The position numbers and the translations under genes were made by a program. The notes under the pieces were generated by a model. That model searched no databases and was not told the origin of the DNA. It was given only the letters and a program-made list of their open reading frames with translations. Shown in pieces: positions 26,858 to 34,335 of a stretch of DNA of 64,000 nucleotides. The DNA is from an uncultured bacterium. GTDB lineage: Bacteria > Bacteroidota > Bacteroidia > Bacteroidales > Bacteroidaceae. Location of the stretch: positions 62,001 through 126,000 of the forward strand of contig CAJMNM010000002.1 of NCBI GenBank assembly GCA_905214795.1, in the 5' to 3' direction. Position 1 is the first letter of the stretch, and every line of letters starts with the position of its first letter.

Positions 26858-27594
26858 AGGCCAGATGATAATATTTCAACTATATGGATTGTTTTTATTG
26901 GATATTTTTCTCTAGCTATAATACCAGATTGGTGCATGAGGCAAGAACTGTCTGCCCCGGTAATATATTCAGCTCCGGTGTCCATATGGTGTTTTATTTT
27001 GTCTCGTCCCATTTGAGCGGAAACAGCGGTTTCTTCTATGCTGAACATTCCGCCAAATCCACAGCATTCATCTGGGTGTTCAGGTTCAACTATTTCAATA
27101 CCGTCGACGAGTGATAATAAATCACGTAGTTTGTTGTAATATGGAATGTTTAATTCACTAGGGGAGGAGAGATGCATCAGTCGTACGCCATGACAGCTGT
27201 TCTGTAAGCTCACCTTGTGTGGAAAGTGTGCTTTTAGAGATTTCGGGCGGATAATATCGTGGATAAATTCACAGATATCGTATATTTTTTCTTCACTGGA
27301 GCAGCGATGTGCTTTTTTTGCTAAAAGATTACCGTAATGGTCGCGTACAAAAACAACACAACTTGCTGATGGTCCGACAATATAGTCGTACTTTTCAAAA
27401 AGCGTATCAAAACGTTTCGCTAATTCAGTTGCTTCATTTTCAAATCCTGCATTTGCCATTGGCTGACCGCAACAGGTTTGGTCAAGTGGATACTCAACAT
27501 CTACACCGAGACTTTTAAGTAATTTATAGGATGCAACTCCCACCTGAGGGTATACTGCGTTAATGTAGCACGGTATGAATAATCCTACTTTCAT
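26854..27594 (-). CDS. lutA: lactate utilization protein A (CCG domains)
   Basis: 246 residues, LutA/YkgE family with two cysteine-rich CCG domains: DQTCCGQPMANAGF in the first half and PDECCGFGGMFSIEE in the second, each with a preceding single cysteine (LFIPCYINAVYP, LQNSCHGVR). These domains bind Fe-S clusters of heterodisulfide-reductase type. First gene of the lutABC-glycerate kinase operon, with its own promoter. Confidence 0.93.
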   Translation of the reverse strand: MKVGLFIPCYINAVYPQVGVASYKLLKSLGVDVEYPLDQTCCGQPMANAGFENEATELAKRFDTLFEKYDYIVGPSASCVVFVRDHYGNLLAKKAHRCSSEEKIYDICEFIHDIIRPKSLKAHFPHKVSLQNSCHGVRLMHLSSPSELNIPYYNKLRDLLSLVDGIEIVEPEHPDECCGFGGMFSIEETAVSAQMGRDKIKHHMDTGAEYITGADSSCLMHQSGIIAREKYPIKTIHIVEILSSGL

Positions 27595-27622
27595 TTGATT
27601 TTTCTATTTTGGGTTTATCATA

Positions 27623-27630
27623 CAAATTTA
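27623..27630 (-). promoter_or_regulatory. -7 box of the lut operon
   Basis: TAAATTTG on the minus strand, exact TAnnTTTG, 29 bases before the lutA start. The -33 element is unclear. Confidence 0.55.
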
Positions 27631-27698
27631 TTTGATTTCTTTGAATTAATATAGTTGTTTTTGGGTTAAAATATTAATTATTGTTTATTTTTAATAAT

Positions 27699-27735
27699 AA
27701 AAAAGGAGCTGCAGCCATCTCGGCGCAACCCCTCC
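27699..27735 (-). terminator. terminator after gdhA
   Basis: On the minus strand a GC-rich imperfect hairpin (outer arms GGAG at 27735-27732 region and CTCC at 27708-27705) is followed by a run of T. It lies between gdhA and the lut promoter. Confidence 0.65.
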
Positions 27736-27774
27736 AAAATGAGTATAAATTATTTCTTTAACTTTGTGCTGTTG

Positions 27775-29109
27775 TTACATAATTCCTTGTGCCATCATGG
27801 CGTTGGCAACTTTCATGAAGCCTGCTACATTGGCACCCTTTACATAATTGATGTAACCGTCAGATTGAGTTCCATATTTAACACAAGATTCATGAATGCT
27901 CTTCATAATCTGATGTAGACGGGCGTCAACTTCTTCTCTTGTCCAACTTAATTTTAATGAGTTTTGAGACATTTCGAGACCTGATACAGAAACACCACCT
28001 GCGTTAGATGCTTTGCCTGGAGCATAAAGTAATTTCGCTTTTTGGAAGATATGGATTGCTTCTGGGGTAGAAGGCATGTTTGCACCTTCTGATACCGCAA
28101 TACAGCCATTGTCTACTAACTTTTGTGCGTCTTCGCCATTGATTTCATTTTGGGTGGCACTTGGGAGCGCAATATCGCATTTTACTCCCCATGGACGTTC
28201 GCCTTCGAAATATTGGCATCCAAATTTTTCTGCATATTCTTTAATACGTCCGTGGCGTACGTTCTTCAAATCAAAAATGAACTGAAGTTTTTCGGTAGTG
28301 ATACCATCCGGGTCATATATGTAGCCATTGCTGTCAGAACAAGTCACAACTTTAGCTCCTAATTCTATGGCTTTTTCTATTGTATATTGTGCTACATTAC
28401 CGGAACCTGATACAACACAAACTTTGTCTTTAATGTCAAGACCACGAGTTGCCAACATTTCTTGTAAGAAATAAATGTTACCATATCCTGTAGCTTCTGG
28501 ACGAATCAAAGAGCCGCCGAATTCCATAGCTTTGCCCGTTAAGGTTCCAGAGAATTCTCTTGCAAGCTTTTTGTACATGCCAAATAGATAACCAACTTCG
28601 CGTCCGCCTACACCTATATCGCCTGCAGGAACATCTGTTTCAGGGCCGATGTATCTCCATAATTCTGTCATGAAAGCTTGACAGAAACGCATGATTTCAG
28701 CGTCTGATTTACCGGCTGGGTTGAAGTCTGAACCTCCTTTTCCTCCACCCATTGGAAGTGTTGTTAATGAGTTCTTAAATGTTTGTTCAAATGCGAGAAA
28801 TTTTAATATTGAAAGGTTTACTGAAGGGTGGAAACGCAAGCCGCCTTTATACGGACCAATAGCGTTATTATGTTGTACACGGTAACCCATGTTTGTTTGT
28901 ACGTTGCCTTTGTCGTCTACCCATGTTACACGGAATGAATAGATTCGGTCTGGAATACAAAGACGCTCTACCAAATTTGCTTTTTCGAACTCGGGGTGTT
29001 TGTTGTATTCTTCTTCAATCGTGCTTAATACTTCTTCTACTGCCTGGTGATATTCGTTTTCTCCAGGAAATCTCTTTTTTAAATCTTCTAATACTTTACT
29101 TGAGTTCAT
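27775..29109 (-). CDS. gdhA: glutamate dehydrogenase, hexameric type
   Basis: 444 residues, typical of hexameric bacterial GDH, which makes glutamate from 2-oxoglutarate and ammonia. GPYKGGLRFHPSVN, PMGGGKGGSDFNPAGKS with the catalytic lysine, TDVPAGDIGVGGREVGYL, and the Rossmann loop VVSGSGNVAQYTIEK are intact. Relatives of this length are usually NADP-specific, but the cofactor cannot be fixed by eye. It is monocistronic with a good promoter and terminator. Confidence 0.95.
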   Translation of the reverse strand: MNSSKVLEDLKKRFPGENEYHQAVEEVLSTIEEEYNKHPEFEKANLVERLCIPDRIYSFRVTWVDDKGNVQTNMGYRVQHNNAIGPYKGGLRFHPSVNLSILKFLAFEQTFKNSLTTLPMGGGKGGSDFNPAGKSDAEIMRFCQAFMTELWRYIGPETDVPAGDIGVGGREVGYLFGMYKKLAREFSGTLTGKAMEFGGSLIRPEATGYGNIYFLQEMLATRGLDIKDKVCVVSGSGNVAQYTIEKAIELGAKVVTCSDSNGYIYDPDGITTEKLQFIFDLKNVRHGRIKEYAEKFGCQYFEGERPWGVKCDIALPSATQNEINGEDAQKLVDNGCIAVSEGANMPSTPEAIHIFQKAKLLYAPGKASNAGGVSVSGLEMSQNSLKLSWTREEVDARLHQIMKSIHESCVKYGTQSDGYINYVKGANVAGFMKVANAMMAQGIM

Positions 29110-29151
29110 AAGTTTGTGTATTTATTGGTTTGCTTTTTCTTGTTTGTGCTG

Positions 29152-29182
29152 CAAATTTACATAAAAGTTGTAGTTTTGCAAA
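29152..29182 (-). promoter_or_regulatory. promoter of gdhA
   Basis: TTTG (29182-29179), exactly 19 bp, TAAATTTG (29159-29152) on the minus strand: a full match to the Bacteroides housekeeping promoter, about 43 bases before the start codon. The rest of the 29110-29363 gap is AT-rich and shows nothing else. Confidence 0.8.
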
Positions 29183-29363
29183 TTTTTATTTCAAAAAAAT
29201 GCAATTTTGATGATAAAAATATGATTTTTCTTTGTTTTTGTTGTAATATTAAACTTTATGATTACTATTTGTGTTTGTGTATATGTATCCTTTTCTTCTT
29301 TATATATATAATATGGTAAGTAAAAATTAGTATTTACTTTCTTTTTGTTAATTGTGGGCGGAT

Positions 29364-29397
29364 AAAATAAAAGCAGGTAATATGGTTACCTGCTTTT
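29364..29397 (-). terminator. terminator after the winged-helix gene
   Basis: AAAAGCAGGTAA (29369-29380) pairs perfectly with TTACCTGCTTTT (29386-29397) around TATGG. T-rich sequence follows on the minus strand. Confidence 0.85.
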
Positions 29398-29419
29398 GTT
29401 GTCATTAGAAAAAATATTA

Positions 29420-29638
29420 TCAGTAAAAGACGTTTATTGGTAAGGCGAAATAAAGCTTGTGGTCAGCTCTTTTTTCCATGTGTATTTTGTCTTCTCTTGC
29501 AAGCCAGCCAATGGCTGCGAAAAACTCTTCTAATGAAAGTCCGGATGCTTCTTTTAGTTCGTTACATTCCCAAAGTTTGTTGCTGTCTAACAAATGCCAG
29601 ATAATACCGGCGTTGGTTCCAATTGTTCGTTTTTCCAT
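29420..29638 (-). CDS. small winged-helix protein, DUF2582-like
   Basis: 72 residues, basic. GTNAGIIWHLLDSNKLWECN leads into a helix-turn-helix with GLSLEEFFAAIGWLAREDKI and a C-terminal wing (HMEKRADHKLYFAL). This matches the small winged-helix DUF2582 family common in Bacteroidetes and archaea, whose function is not established. DNA binding is a fold-based inference. Monocistronic, with an exact -7 box and a perfect terminator, which argues that it is a real, well-expressed gene. Confidence 0.82.
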   Translation of the reverse strand: MEKRTIGTNAGIIWHLLDSNKLWECNELKEASGLSLEEFFAAIGWLAREDKIHMEKRADHKLYFALPINVFY

Positions 29639-29696
29639 AATTATTCTTTTAAGGAGGAGTTAAGGCGGTTTATATTCAGAAAGCCGTCCTTTTATG

Positions 29697-29704
29697 CAAA
29701 AGTA
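29697..29704 (-). promoter_or_regulatory. -7 box of the winged-helix gene
   Basis: TACTTTTG on the minus strand, exact TAnnTTTG, giving a leader of about 50 nt. The remaining gap up to map (29705-30008) is AT-rich and holds nothing else I can identify. Confidence 0.6.
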
Positions 29705-30008
29705 GCGAATAGGATTAAACAAACAAGAATGCGATTCTCTTTTTTGCTAAAAATAATTATATTCAGTAATTTTTTAACGTTTTATTTTGTTTTGATGCAT
29801 CAGTATTACAAAATTGTTGCCTGATAGACAGAATGTCTTGTTGTTTTAGTAGTAGCGTGTGTGTTAGCTGATATTTGAACTTTTTTGCTCTTTTTTTCGT
29901 ATGTTACGGGGATTTTAGTTATGAAATAATAATCGTATCCTTTTTATTTAAATATGAAATTTAAAGGAATATTTAGGGGTATTCTGCTTATAACTGATTT
30001 TTTTATCG

Positions 30009-30016
30009 TAATTTTG
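30009..30016 (+). promoter_or_regulatory. -7 box of the map operon
   Basis: TAATTTTG, exact TAnnTTTG. Transcription would begin at about 30022, which excludes an upstream in-frame start at 30016 and supports the ATG at 30040. Confidence 0.65.
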
Positions 30017-30039
30017 TGCATTTAAAAGAGGTAATAGAA

Positions 30040-30897
30040 ATGTTTAGACGAATAAAGCGGAACTGGGTTGTGCCTAAAGGGGTGGAACCGACTGAGATGG
30101 ATAAGAAAATTTTGTCTTTCCAAAATCGGGGGTGTTTGGTTCCGACGCGAAACTTGATTAAAACGCCGGAGCAGATAGAAGGAATCAGGCGAAGTGGTAT
30201 TGTTAATACCGGTGTATTGGATCTTGTTGCAAAGGAAATTCATGCGGGGATGAGTACACAGGAAATTGACGATATGGTGTATGATTATACTGTTAGTCAT
30301 GGAGCTATTCCGGCACCTTTGAATTATGAGGGTTTTCCAAAAAGTGTGTGTACCTCTGTTAACGAAGTCGTTTGTCACGGTATTCCTAATGATTGTGAAA
30401 TTTTGGAAGAGGGAGATATTATTAATGTTGATGTGTCAACTATTTTAGACGGTTATTACAGTGATGCTTCCAGAATGTTTGTAATCGGTCAGACAACACC
30501 GGAAAAACAGAAACTGGTTGATGTGGCTAAAGAGTGTTTGGAAATAGGTATGCGTGCTGCTCAGCCATATGGATTCGTTGGTGATATAGGTAATGCGGTG
30601 GAAAAACATGCGAAGAAGAATGGATTTAGTGTCGTTCGTGATTTGTGTGGTCACGGGGTGGGATTGGAATTTCATGAAGAACCGGATGTAGAGCATTTCG
30701 GGAAAAAGGGGACAGGTATGTTACTCGTTCCTGGAATGGTATTCACAATCGAGCCTATGATTAATATGGGAGATTGGCGCGTGTTTGTTGATGAAGAAGA
30801 TGGATGGACGGTGGTTACGGAAGATGAATTGCCAAGTGCGCAGTGGGAACATACTTTCTTGATGACAGATAACGGATTGGAAATATTGACATATTAA
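30040..30897 (+). CDS. map: methionine aminopeptidase, type I
   Basis: 285 residues from the ATG at 30040 (MFRRIKRN), preceded by AAAGAGG. It removes the initiator methionine. The five metal ligands fall in NVDVSTILDGYYSDASRMF (two Asp), LCGHGVGLEFHEEP (His), FTIEPMIN (Glu) and AQWEHTFLMT (Glu). About 40 residues precede the catalytic domain, more than in E. coli MAP, and resemble the N-terminal extension of MAP variants in Bacteroidetes. First gene of a group with tsaD and pncC. Confidence 0.95.
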   Translation: MFRRIKRNWVVPKGVEPTEMDKKILSFQNRGCLVPTRNLIKTPEQIEGIRRSGIVNTGVLDLVAKEIHAGMSTQEIDDMVYDYTVSHGAIPAPLNYEGFPKSVCTSVNEVVCHGIPNDCEILEEGDIINVDVSTILDGYYSDASRMFVIGQTTPEKQKLVDVAKECLEIGMRAAQPYGFVGDIGNAVEKHAKKNGFSVVRDLCGHGVGLEFHEEPDVEHFGKKGTGMLLVPGMVFTIEPMINMGDWRVFVDEEDGWTVVTEDELPSAQWEHTFLMTDNGLEILTY

Positions 30898-30927
30898 ATC
30901 ACTTCTTGGATTGAAATTAAAGAATAA

Positions 30928-31956
30928 ATGGAAAAAGATATTATTATATTAGGTATAGAATCTAGTTGTGATGATACATCGGCTGCTGTAATTCGTAATG
31001 GTGTGCTGTTAAGTAATGTGACTGCCAGTCAGGCAGTACACGAGGCGTATGGTGGCGTCGTTCCGGAATTGGCATCTCGTGCTCATCAGCAGAATGTAGT
31101 TCCAGTTGTAGATCAGGCTTTAAAACGTGCGGGTGTTTCCCGTTCGGATTTGTCTGCTGTCGCTTTTACACGTGGCCCGGGTCTGATGGGGTCATTGTTG
31201 GTCGGTGTGTCTTTTGCAAAAGGTTTTGCGCGTTCTTTGGGCATACCTTTGATTGATGTAAATCATTTGCAAGGTCATGTGATGGCTCATTTTATTAAGG
31301 AGAATGAGAATGATACAGATCAGCCGCATTTTCCGTTTCTTTGCTTGTTGGTTAGTGGCGGAAATTCACAGATTATTTTGGTTAATGCCTATAATGACAT
31401 GAAGGTGTTGGGGCAAACCATAGATGATGCAGCGGGTGAAGCTATAGATAAATGTTCCAAGGTGATGGGGCTTGGTTATCCGGGTGGTCCTATTATAGAT
31501 AAACTTGCTCGGCAGGGTAATCCTAAAGCTTATTCTTTCTCAAAACCGCATATTGAGGGCTTGGATTATAGTTTTAGTGGCCTGAAAACATCTTTCTTGT
31601 ATTCGTTGCGTGATTGGCTTAAAGATGATCCTGATTTTATAGAACATCATAAGGAGGATTTAGCTGCTTCGTTAGAACATACAATAGTAGATATATTAAT
31701 GAATAAATTACGTTTGGCTGTTAAACAGACCGGCGTAAAGGAAGTAGCTGTTGCCGGAGGTGTTTCTGCTAATAATGGGTTGCGTAATGCATATCGTGAA
31801 CATGCGCAAAAATATGGGTGGAGAATATTTATTCCTAAATTTAGTTATACGACAGATAATGCTGCAATGATTGCCATAACAGGATATTATAAGTATCTGG
31901 ATAAGGATTTTTGCAGTATTGATATGCCGGCTTATTCGAGAGTAACATTAAAATAA
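30928..31956 (+). CDS. tsaD: tRNA threonylcarbamoyladenosine transferase TsaD
   Basis: 342 residues, the normal length. It transfers the threonylcarbamoyl group to A37 of ANN-decoding tRNAs with TsaB and TsaE. GIESSCDDTSAAVI opens the ASKHA fold; metal-binding histidines lie in VNHLQGHVMAHF; LLVSGGNSQIIL, GEAIDKCSKVMGLGYPGG and AVAGGVSANNGLR are diagnostic. It follows map by 30 bases. Confidence 0.97.
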   Translation: MEKDIIILGIESSCDDTSAAVIRNGVLLSNVTASQAVHEAYGGVVPELASRAHQQNVVPVVDQALKRAGVSRSDLSAVAFTRGPGLMGSLLVGVSFAKGFARSLGIPLIDVNHLQGHVMAHFIKENENDTDQPHFPFLCLLVSGGNSQIILVNAYNDMKVLGQTIDDAAGEAIDKCSKVMGLGYPGGPIIDKLARQGNPKAYSFSKPHIEGLDYSFSGLKTSFLYSLRDWLKDDPDFIEHHKEDLAASLEHTIVDILMNKLRLAVKQTGVKEVAVAGGVSANNGLRNAYREHAQKYGWRIFIPKFSYTTDNAAMIAITGYYKYLDKDFCSIDMPAYSRVTLK

Positions 31957-31966
31957 AAATAAAGCT

Positions 31967-32470
31967 ATGAATGTAGAGTCTAAAATTATAAGCAGGGAAA
32001 TTAGTCCCATATTGTGGAAAGCAGGTGAAAGCCTTTGTACGGCAGAAAGTTGTACCTCTGGGCAAATTTCAACCGCAATAACAAGTGTACCTGGTAGTTC
32101 GACTTATTTTAAAGGTGGTGTTATTTGCTATACCAATGAGATTAAAACCAAAATGTTGGGTGTGCCGGAGGAGCTGATTGCAGAAAAAGGTCCGGTTAGC
32201 GAAGATGTGGTTCGTGCAATGGCAGAAGGTGCATTGAAAGCTATGGAGACAACATATGCTGTGGCAGTGACAGGGTATGCAGGGCCCGGCGGTGGAACTG
32301 AAGCGCCTGTTGGTACAATTTGGATAGCTGTGGGAGATAAGGATGAAATGATTGTAGAAAAGTTGGAAGGTGACGAGGGACGAGATATGAATCTTGCAAA
32401 AGCAACTTTAGTTGCACTTCAACTTTTGTTGGATTTGCTTAAAAAACGTCATCCATTAGAGGAGGAGTGA
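31967..32470 (+). CDS. pncC: CinA C-terminal domain protein, NMN amidohydrolase
   Basis: 167 residues, corresponding to the stand-alone CinA C-terminal domain (PncC), which hydrolyses nicotinamide mononucleotide to nicotinic acid mononucleotide. TAESCTSGQISTAITSVPGS, FKGGVICYTNEIKTKMLGV and AVTGYAGPGGGTEAPVGT are the conserved loops. No N-terminal MoCF domain is present. It starts ten bases after tsaD. Activity is assigned from the family. Confidence 0.9.
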   Translation: MNVESKIISREISPILWKAGESLCTAESCTSGQISTAITSVPGSSTYFKGGVICYTNEIKTKMLGVPEELIAEKGPVSEDVVRAMAEGALKAMETTYAVAVTGYAGPGGGTEAPVGTIWIAVGDKDEMIVEKLEGDEGRDMNLAKATLVALQLLLDLLKKRHPLEEE

Positions 32471-32486
32471 TTTTTTGCTTAAAATA

Positions 32487-32518
32487 CTTGTAAGTTTGGA
32501 TTTTAAGTATTAATTTTG
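32487..32518 (+). promoter_or_regulatory. promoter of rpmB-rpmG
   Basis: CTTG (32487-32490), 20 bp, TAATTTTG (32511-32518). The -7 box is an exact match; start is predicted near 32525 with a leader of about 43 nt. Confidence 0.65.
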
Positions 32519-32567
32519 CACTCTGTTTGAAGGAAGCTAGTAGAAATTAACAGAAAGGAAGATAGAA

Positions 32568-32828
32568 ATGTCTAAGATTTGTCAAATTACCGGTAAGAAA
32601 GCCATGATTGGTAACAACGTTTCTCATTCTAAGCGTCGTACAAAAAGAAGCTTTGATGTGAACTTGTTTACAAAGAAGTTCTACTATGTAGAGCAGGACT
32701 GCTGGATTAGCCTGAATATCAGTGCGGCAGGTTTGCGTTACATCAATAAGGTGGGACTTGATGCTGCGTTGAACAATGCGGTAAAGAAAGGCTATTGTGA
32801 TTGGAAAAGCATTAAAGTAATTGCTTAA
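32568..32828 (+). CDS. rpmB: ribosomal protein bL28
   Basis: 86 residues. CQITGKKAMIGNNVSHSKRRTK is characteristic of bL28 N-termini (read here as two adjoining motifs, CQITGKK and NNVSHSKRRTK), followed by FDVNLFTKKFY and ISAAGLRYINKVGLD. It is a component of the 50S subunit and heads a small ribosomal-protein operon with rpmG. Only one cysteine is present, so it is the zinc-free form. Confidence 0.97.
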   Translation: MSKICQITGKKAMIGNNVSHSKRRTKRSFDVNLFTKKFYYVEQDCWISLNISAAGLRYINKVGLDAALNNAVKKGYCDWKSIKVIA

Positions 32829-32846
32829 TTAGGAGGAGAAACACTT

Positions 32847-33035
32847 ATGGCAAAAAAAGCTAAAGGTAACAGAGTGCAGGTTATTTTGGAATGCACTGAA
32901 ATGAAGGAGAGTGGTCTTCCTGGAACTTCACGTTACGTGACCACAAAGAATAGAAAAAATACTCCTGAGAGATTGGAACTTAAAAAGTACAATCCGATTT
33001 TGAAAAGAATGACTGTTCATAAAGAAATTAAATAA
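32847..33035 (+). CDS. rpmG: ribosomal protein bL33
   Basis: 62 residues: NRVQVILECTEMK, GTSRYVTTKNRKNTPERLELKKYNP in outline, and the basic C-terminus. It lacks the paired cysteines of the zinc form. A clear AGGAGG precedes the ATG, which is unusual in Bacteroidetes, where Shine-Dalgarno sequences are rare. It follows rpmB by 18 bases. Confidence 0.96.
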   Translation: MAKKAKGNRVQVILECTEMKESGLPGTSRYVTTKNRKNTPERLELKKYNPILKRMTVHKEIK

Positions 33036-33044
33036 TAGAAGACT

Positions 33045-33203
33045 ATGGCAAAAAAGACAGTGGCAACGCTTCAGACTGGTAAGACAGATGGACGTTCATA
33101 CACTAAGGTAATCAAGATGGTAAAGAGCCCGAAGACAGGTGCTTACATCTTTGATGAACAAATGGTTCCGAATGAAGCTGTAAAGGATTTCTTTAAGAAT
33201 TAA
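33045..33203 (+). CDS. DUF4295 small protein, likely ribosomal
   Basis: 52 residues, basic: MAKKTVATLQTGKTDGRSYT at the start and YIFDEQMVPNEAVKDFFKN at the end. It begins nine bases after rpmG and ends before a strong terminator, so it belongs to the rpmB-rpmG operon. The pattern is that of DUF4295, a family I know only from Bacteroidetes and always next to rpmG. I recall a Bacteroidetes-specific large-subunit protein, bL38, from a Flavobacterium ribosome structure, and this is the likely match; that identity is from memory and unverified. Confidence 0.88.
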   Translation: MAKKTVATLQTGKTDGRSYTKVIKMVKSPKTGAYIFDEQMVPNEAVKDFFKN

Positions 33204-33236
33204 TTTAAACCTTGCAGAATATAGAAAATAATATGT

Positions 33237-33269
33237 TCCCTTCCGCTTATATGACGGAAGGGATTTTTT
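33237..33269 (+). terminator. terminator of the rpmB operon
   Basis: CCCTTCCG (33238-33245) pairs with CGGAAGGG (33255-33262), followed by ATTTTTTG. Confidence 0.92.
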
Positions 33270-33304
33270 GTATCTATCAGTTCGTGAATTTCAAAAAGTT
33301 ATGC

Positions 33305-33312
33305 TATCTTTG
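33305..33312 (+). promoter_or_regulatory. -7 box of ftsY
   Basis: TATCTTTG, exact TAnnTTTG, 26 bases before the ftsY ATG, with TTCG at the -33 position. Confidence 0.6.
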
Positions 33313-33338
33313 TAAATCAATATAAATAAAGCTATCGC

Positions 33339-34295
33339 ATGGGAATATTCAGTTTTTTTTCCAAAGAAAAGAAAGAAACTCTTGACAAAGGACTCGAAAA
33401 AACCAAAGAAAGTTTTTTCGGTAAGATTACAAGGGCTGTAGCCGGCAAATCAAAAGTTGATGATGAAGTGCTGGATAATCTGGAGGAAGTATTAGTGACG
33501 TCTGATGTCGGCGTTGACACTACATTGAATATTATCAAGCGCATTGAGGATCGTGTCGCACGTGATAAGTATGTAACGACAAGTGAACTTAATAAGATTT
33601 TGCGTGAGGAAATTGCTTCTTTGTTGACAGAGAATAATACTGAAGACACTGAAGGTTTCGAATTGCCGCAAGGGAAAAAGCCTTATGTCATCATGGTTGT
33701 CGGTGTTAATGGCGTAGGAAAAACAACAACGATAGGAAAATTGGCCTATCAGTTTAAAAAAGCCGGAAAAAAAGTTTATCTAGGGGCGGCAGATACTTTC
33801 CGTGCAGCTGCGGTAGAGCAACTGGTCATTTGGGGTGAACGTGTTGACGTTCCAGTCATAAAACAGCATATGGGAAGTGATCCGGCTTCAGTAGCCTTCG
33901 ATACATTAAGTTCGGCTGTGGCAAATGGTGCGGATGTTGTGCTGATTGATACGGCGGGACGTTTGCATAATAAAAAAGGTCTGATGGATGAATTGACTAA
34001 GATTAAACGTGTGATGCAGAAAATTGTACCGGATGCCCCTCACGATGTGATGCTGGTGCTCGATGGAAGTACAGGTCAGAATGCGTTTGAACAGGCTCGT
34101 CAGTTTACATTGGCTACAGAAGTAACCAGTATGGCCATTACGAAACTTGACGGAACGGCAAAAGGCGGTGTCGTAATAGGTATATCCGATCAATTTAAGA
34201 TACCGGTACGTTATATTGGTTTGGGTGAAGGTATGGAAGATCTTCAGCCGTTTAATAGAGTTGAATTCGTAAATTCTCTTTTTGGAGAGAAATAA
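33339..34295 (+). CDS. ftsY: signal recognition particle receptor FtsY
   Basis: 318 residues. N domain (about 20-100), then the SRP GTPase G domain with GVNGVGKTTTIGKLA (P-loop), DTFRAAAVEQL, DTAGRLHNKKGLMDEL, TKLDGTAKGG and the closing YIGLGEGMEDLQPF. The acidic A domain of E. coli FtsY is absent, as in many bacteria; the N-terminus MGIFSFFSKEKKETLDKG can form the membrane-targeting helix. It docks ribosome-SRP complexes at the inner membrane. Confidence 0.97.
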   Translation: MGIFSFFSKEKKETLDKGLEKTKESFFGKITRAVAGKSKVDDEVLDNLEEVLVTSDVGVDTTLNIIKRIEDRVARDKYVTTSELNKILREEIASLLTENNTEDTEGFELPQGKKPYVIMVVGVNGVGKTTTIGKLAYQFKKAGKKVYLGAADTFRAAAVEQLVIWGERVDVPVIKQHMGSDPASVAFDTLSSAVANGADVVLIDTAGRLHNKKGLMDELTKIKRVMQKIVPDAPHDVMLVLDGSTGQNAFEQARQFTLATEVTSMAITKLDGTAKGGVVIGISDQFKIPVRYIGLGEGMEDLQPFNRVEFVNSLFGEK

Positions 34296-34335
34296 GGGTG
34301 TGAAATAGAGAATTTAAATTTAAAAAGAGATTATC

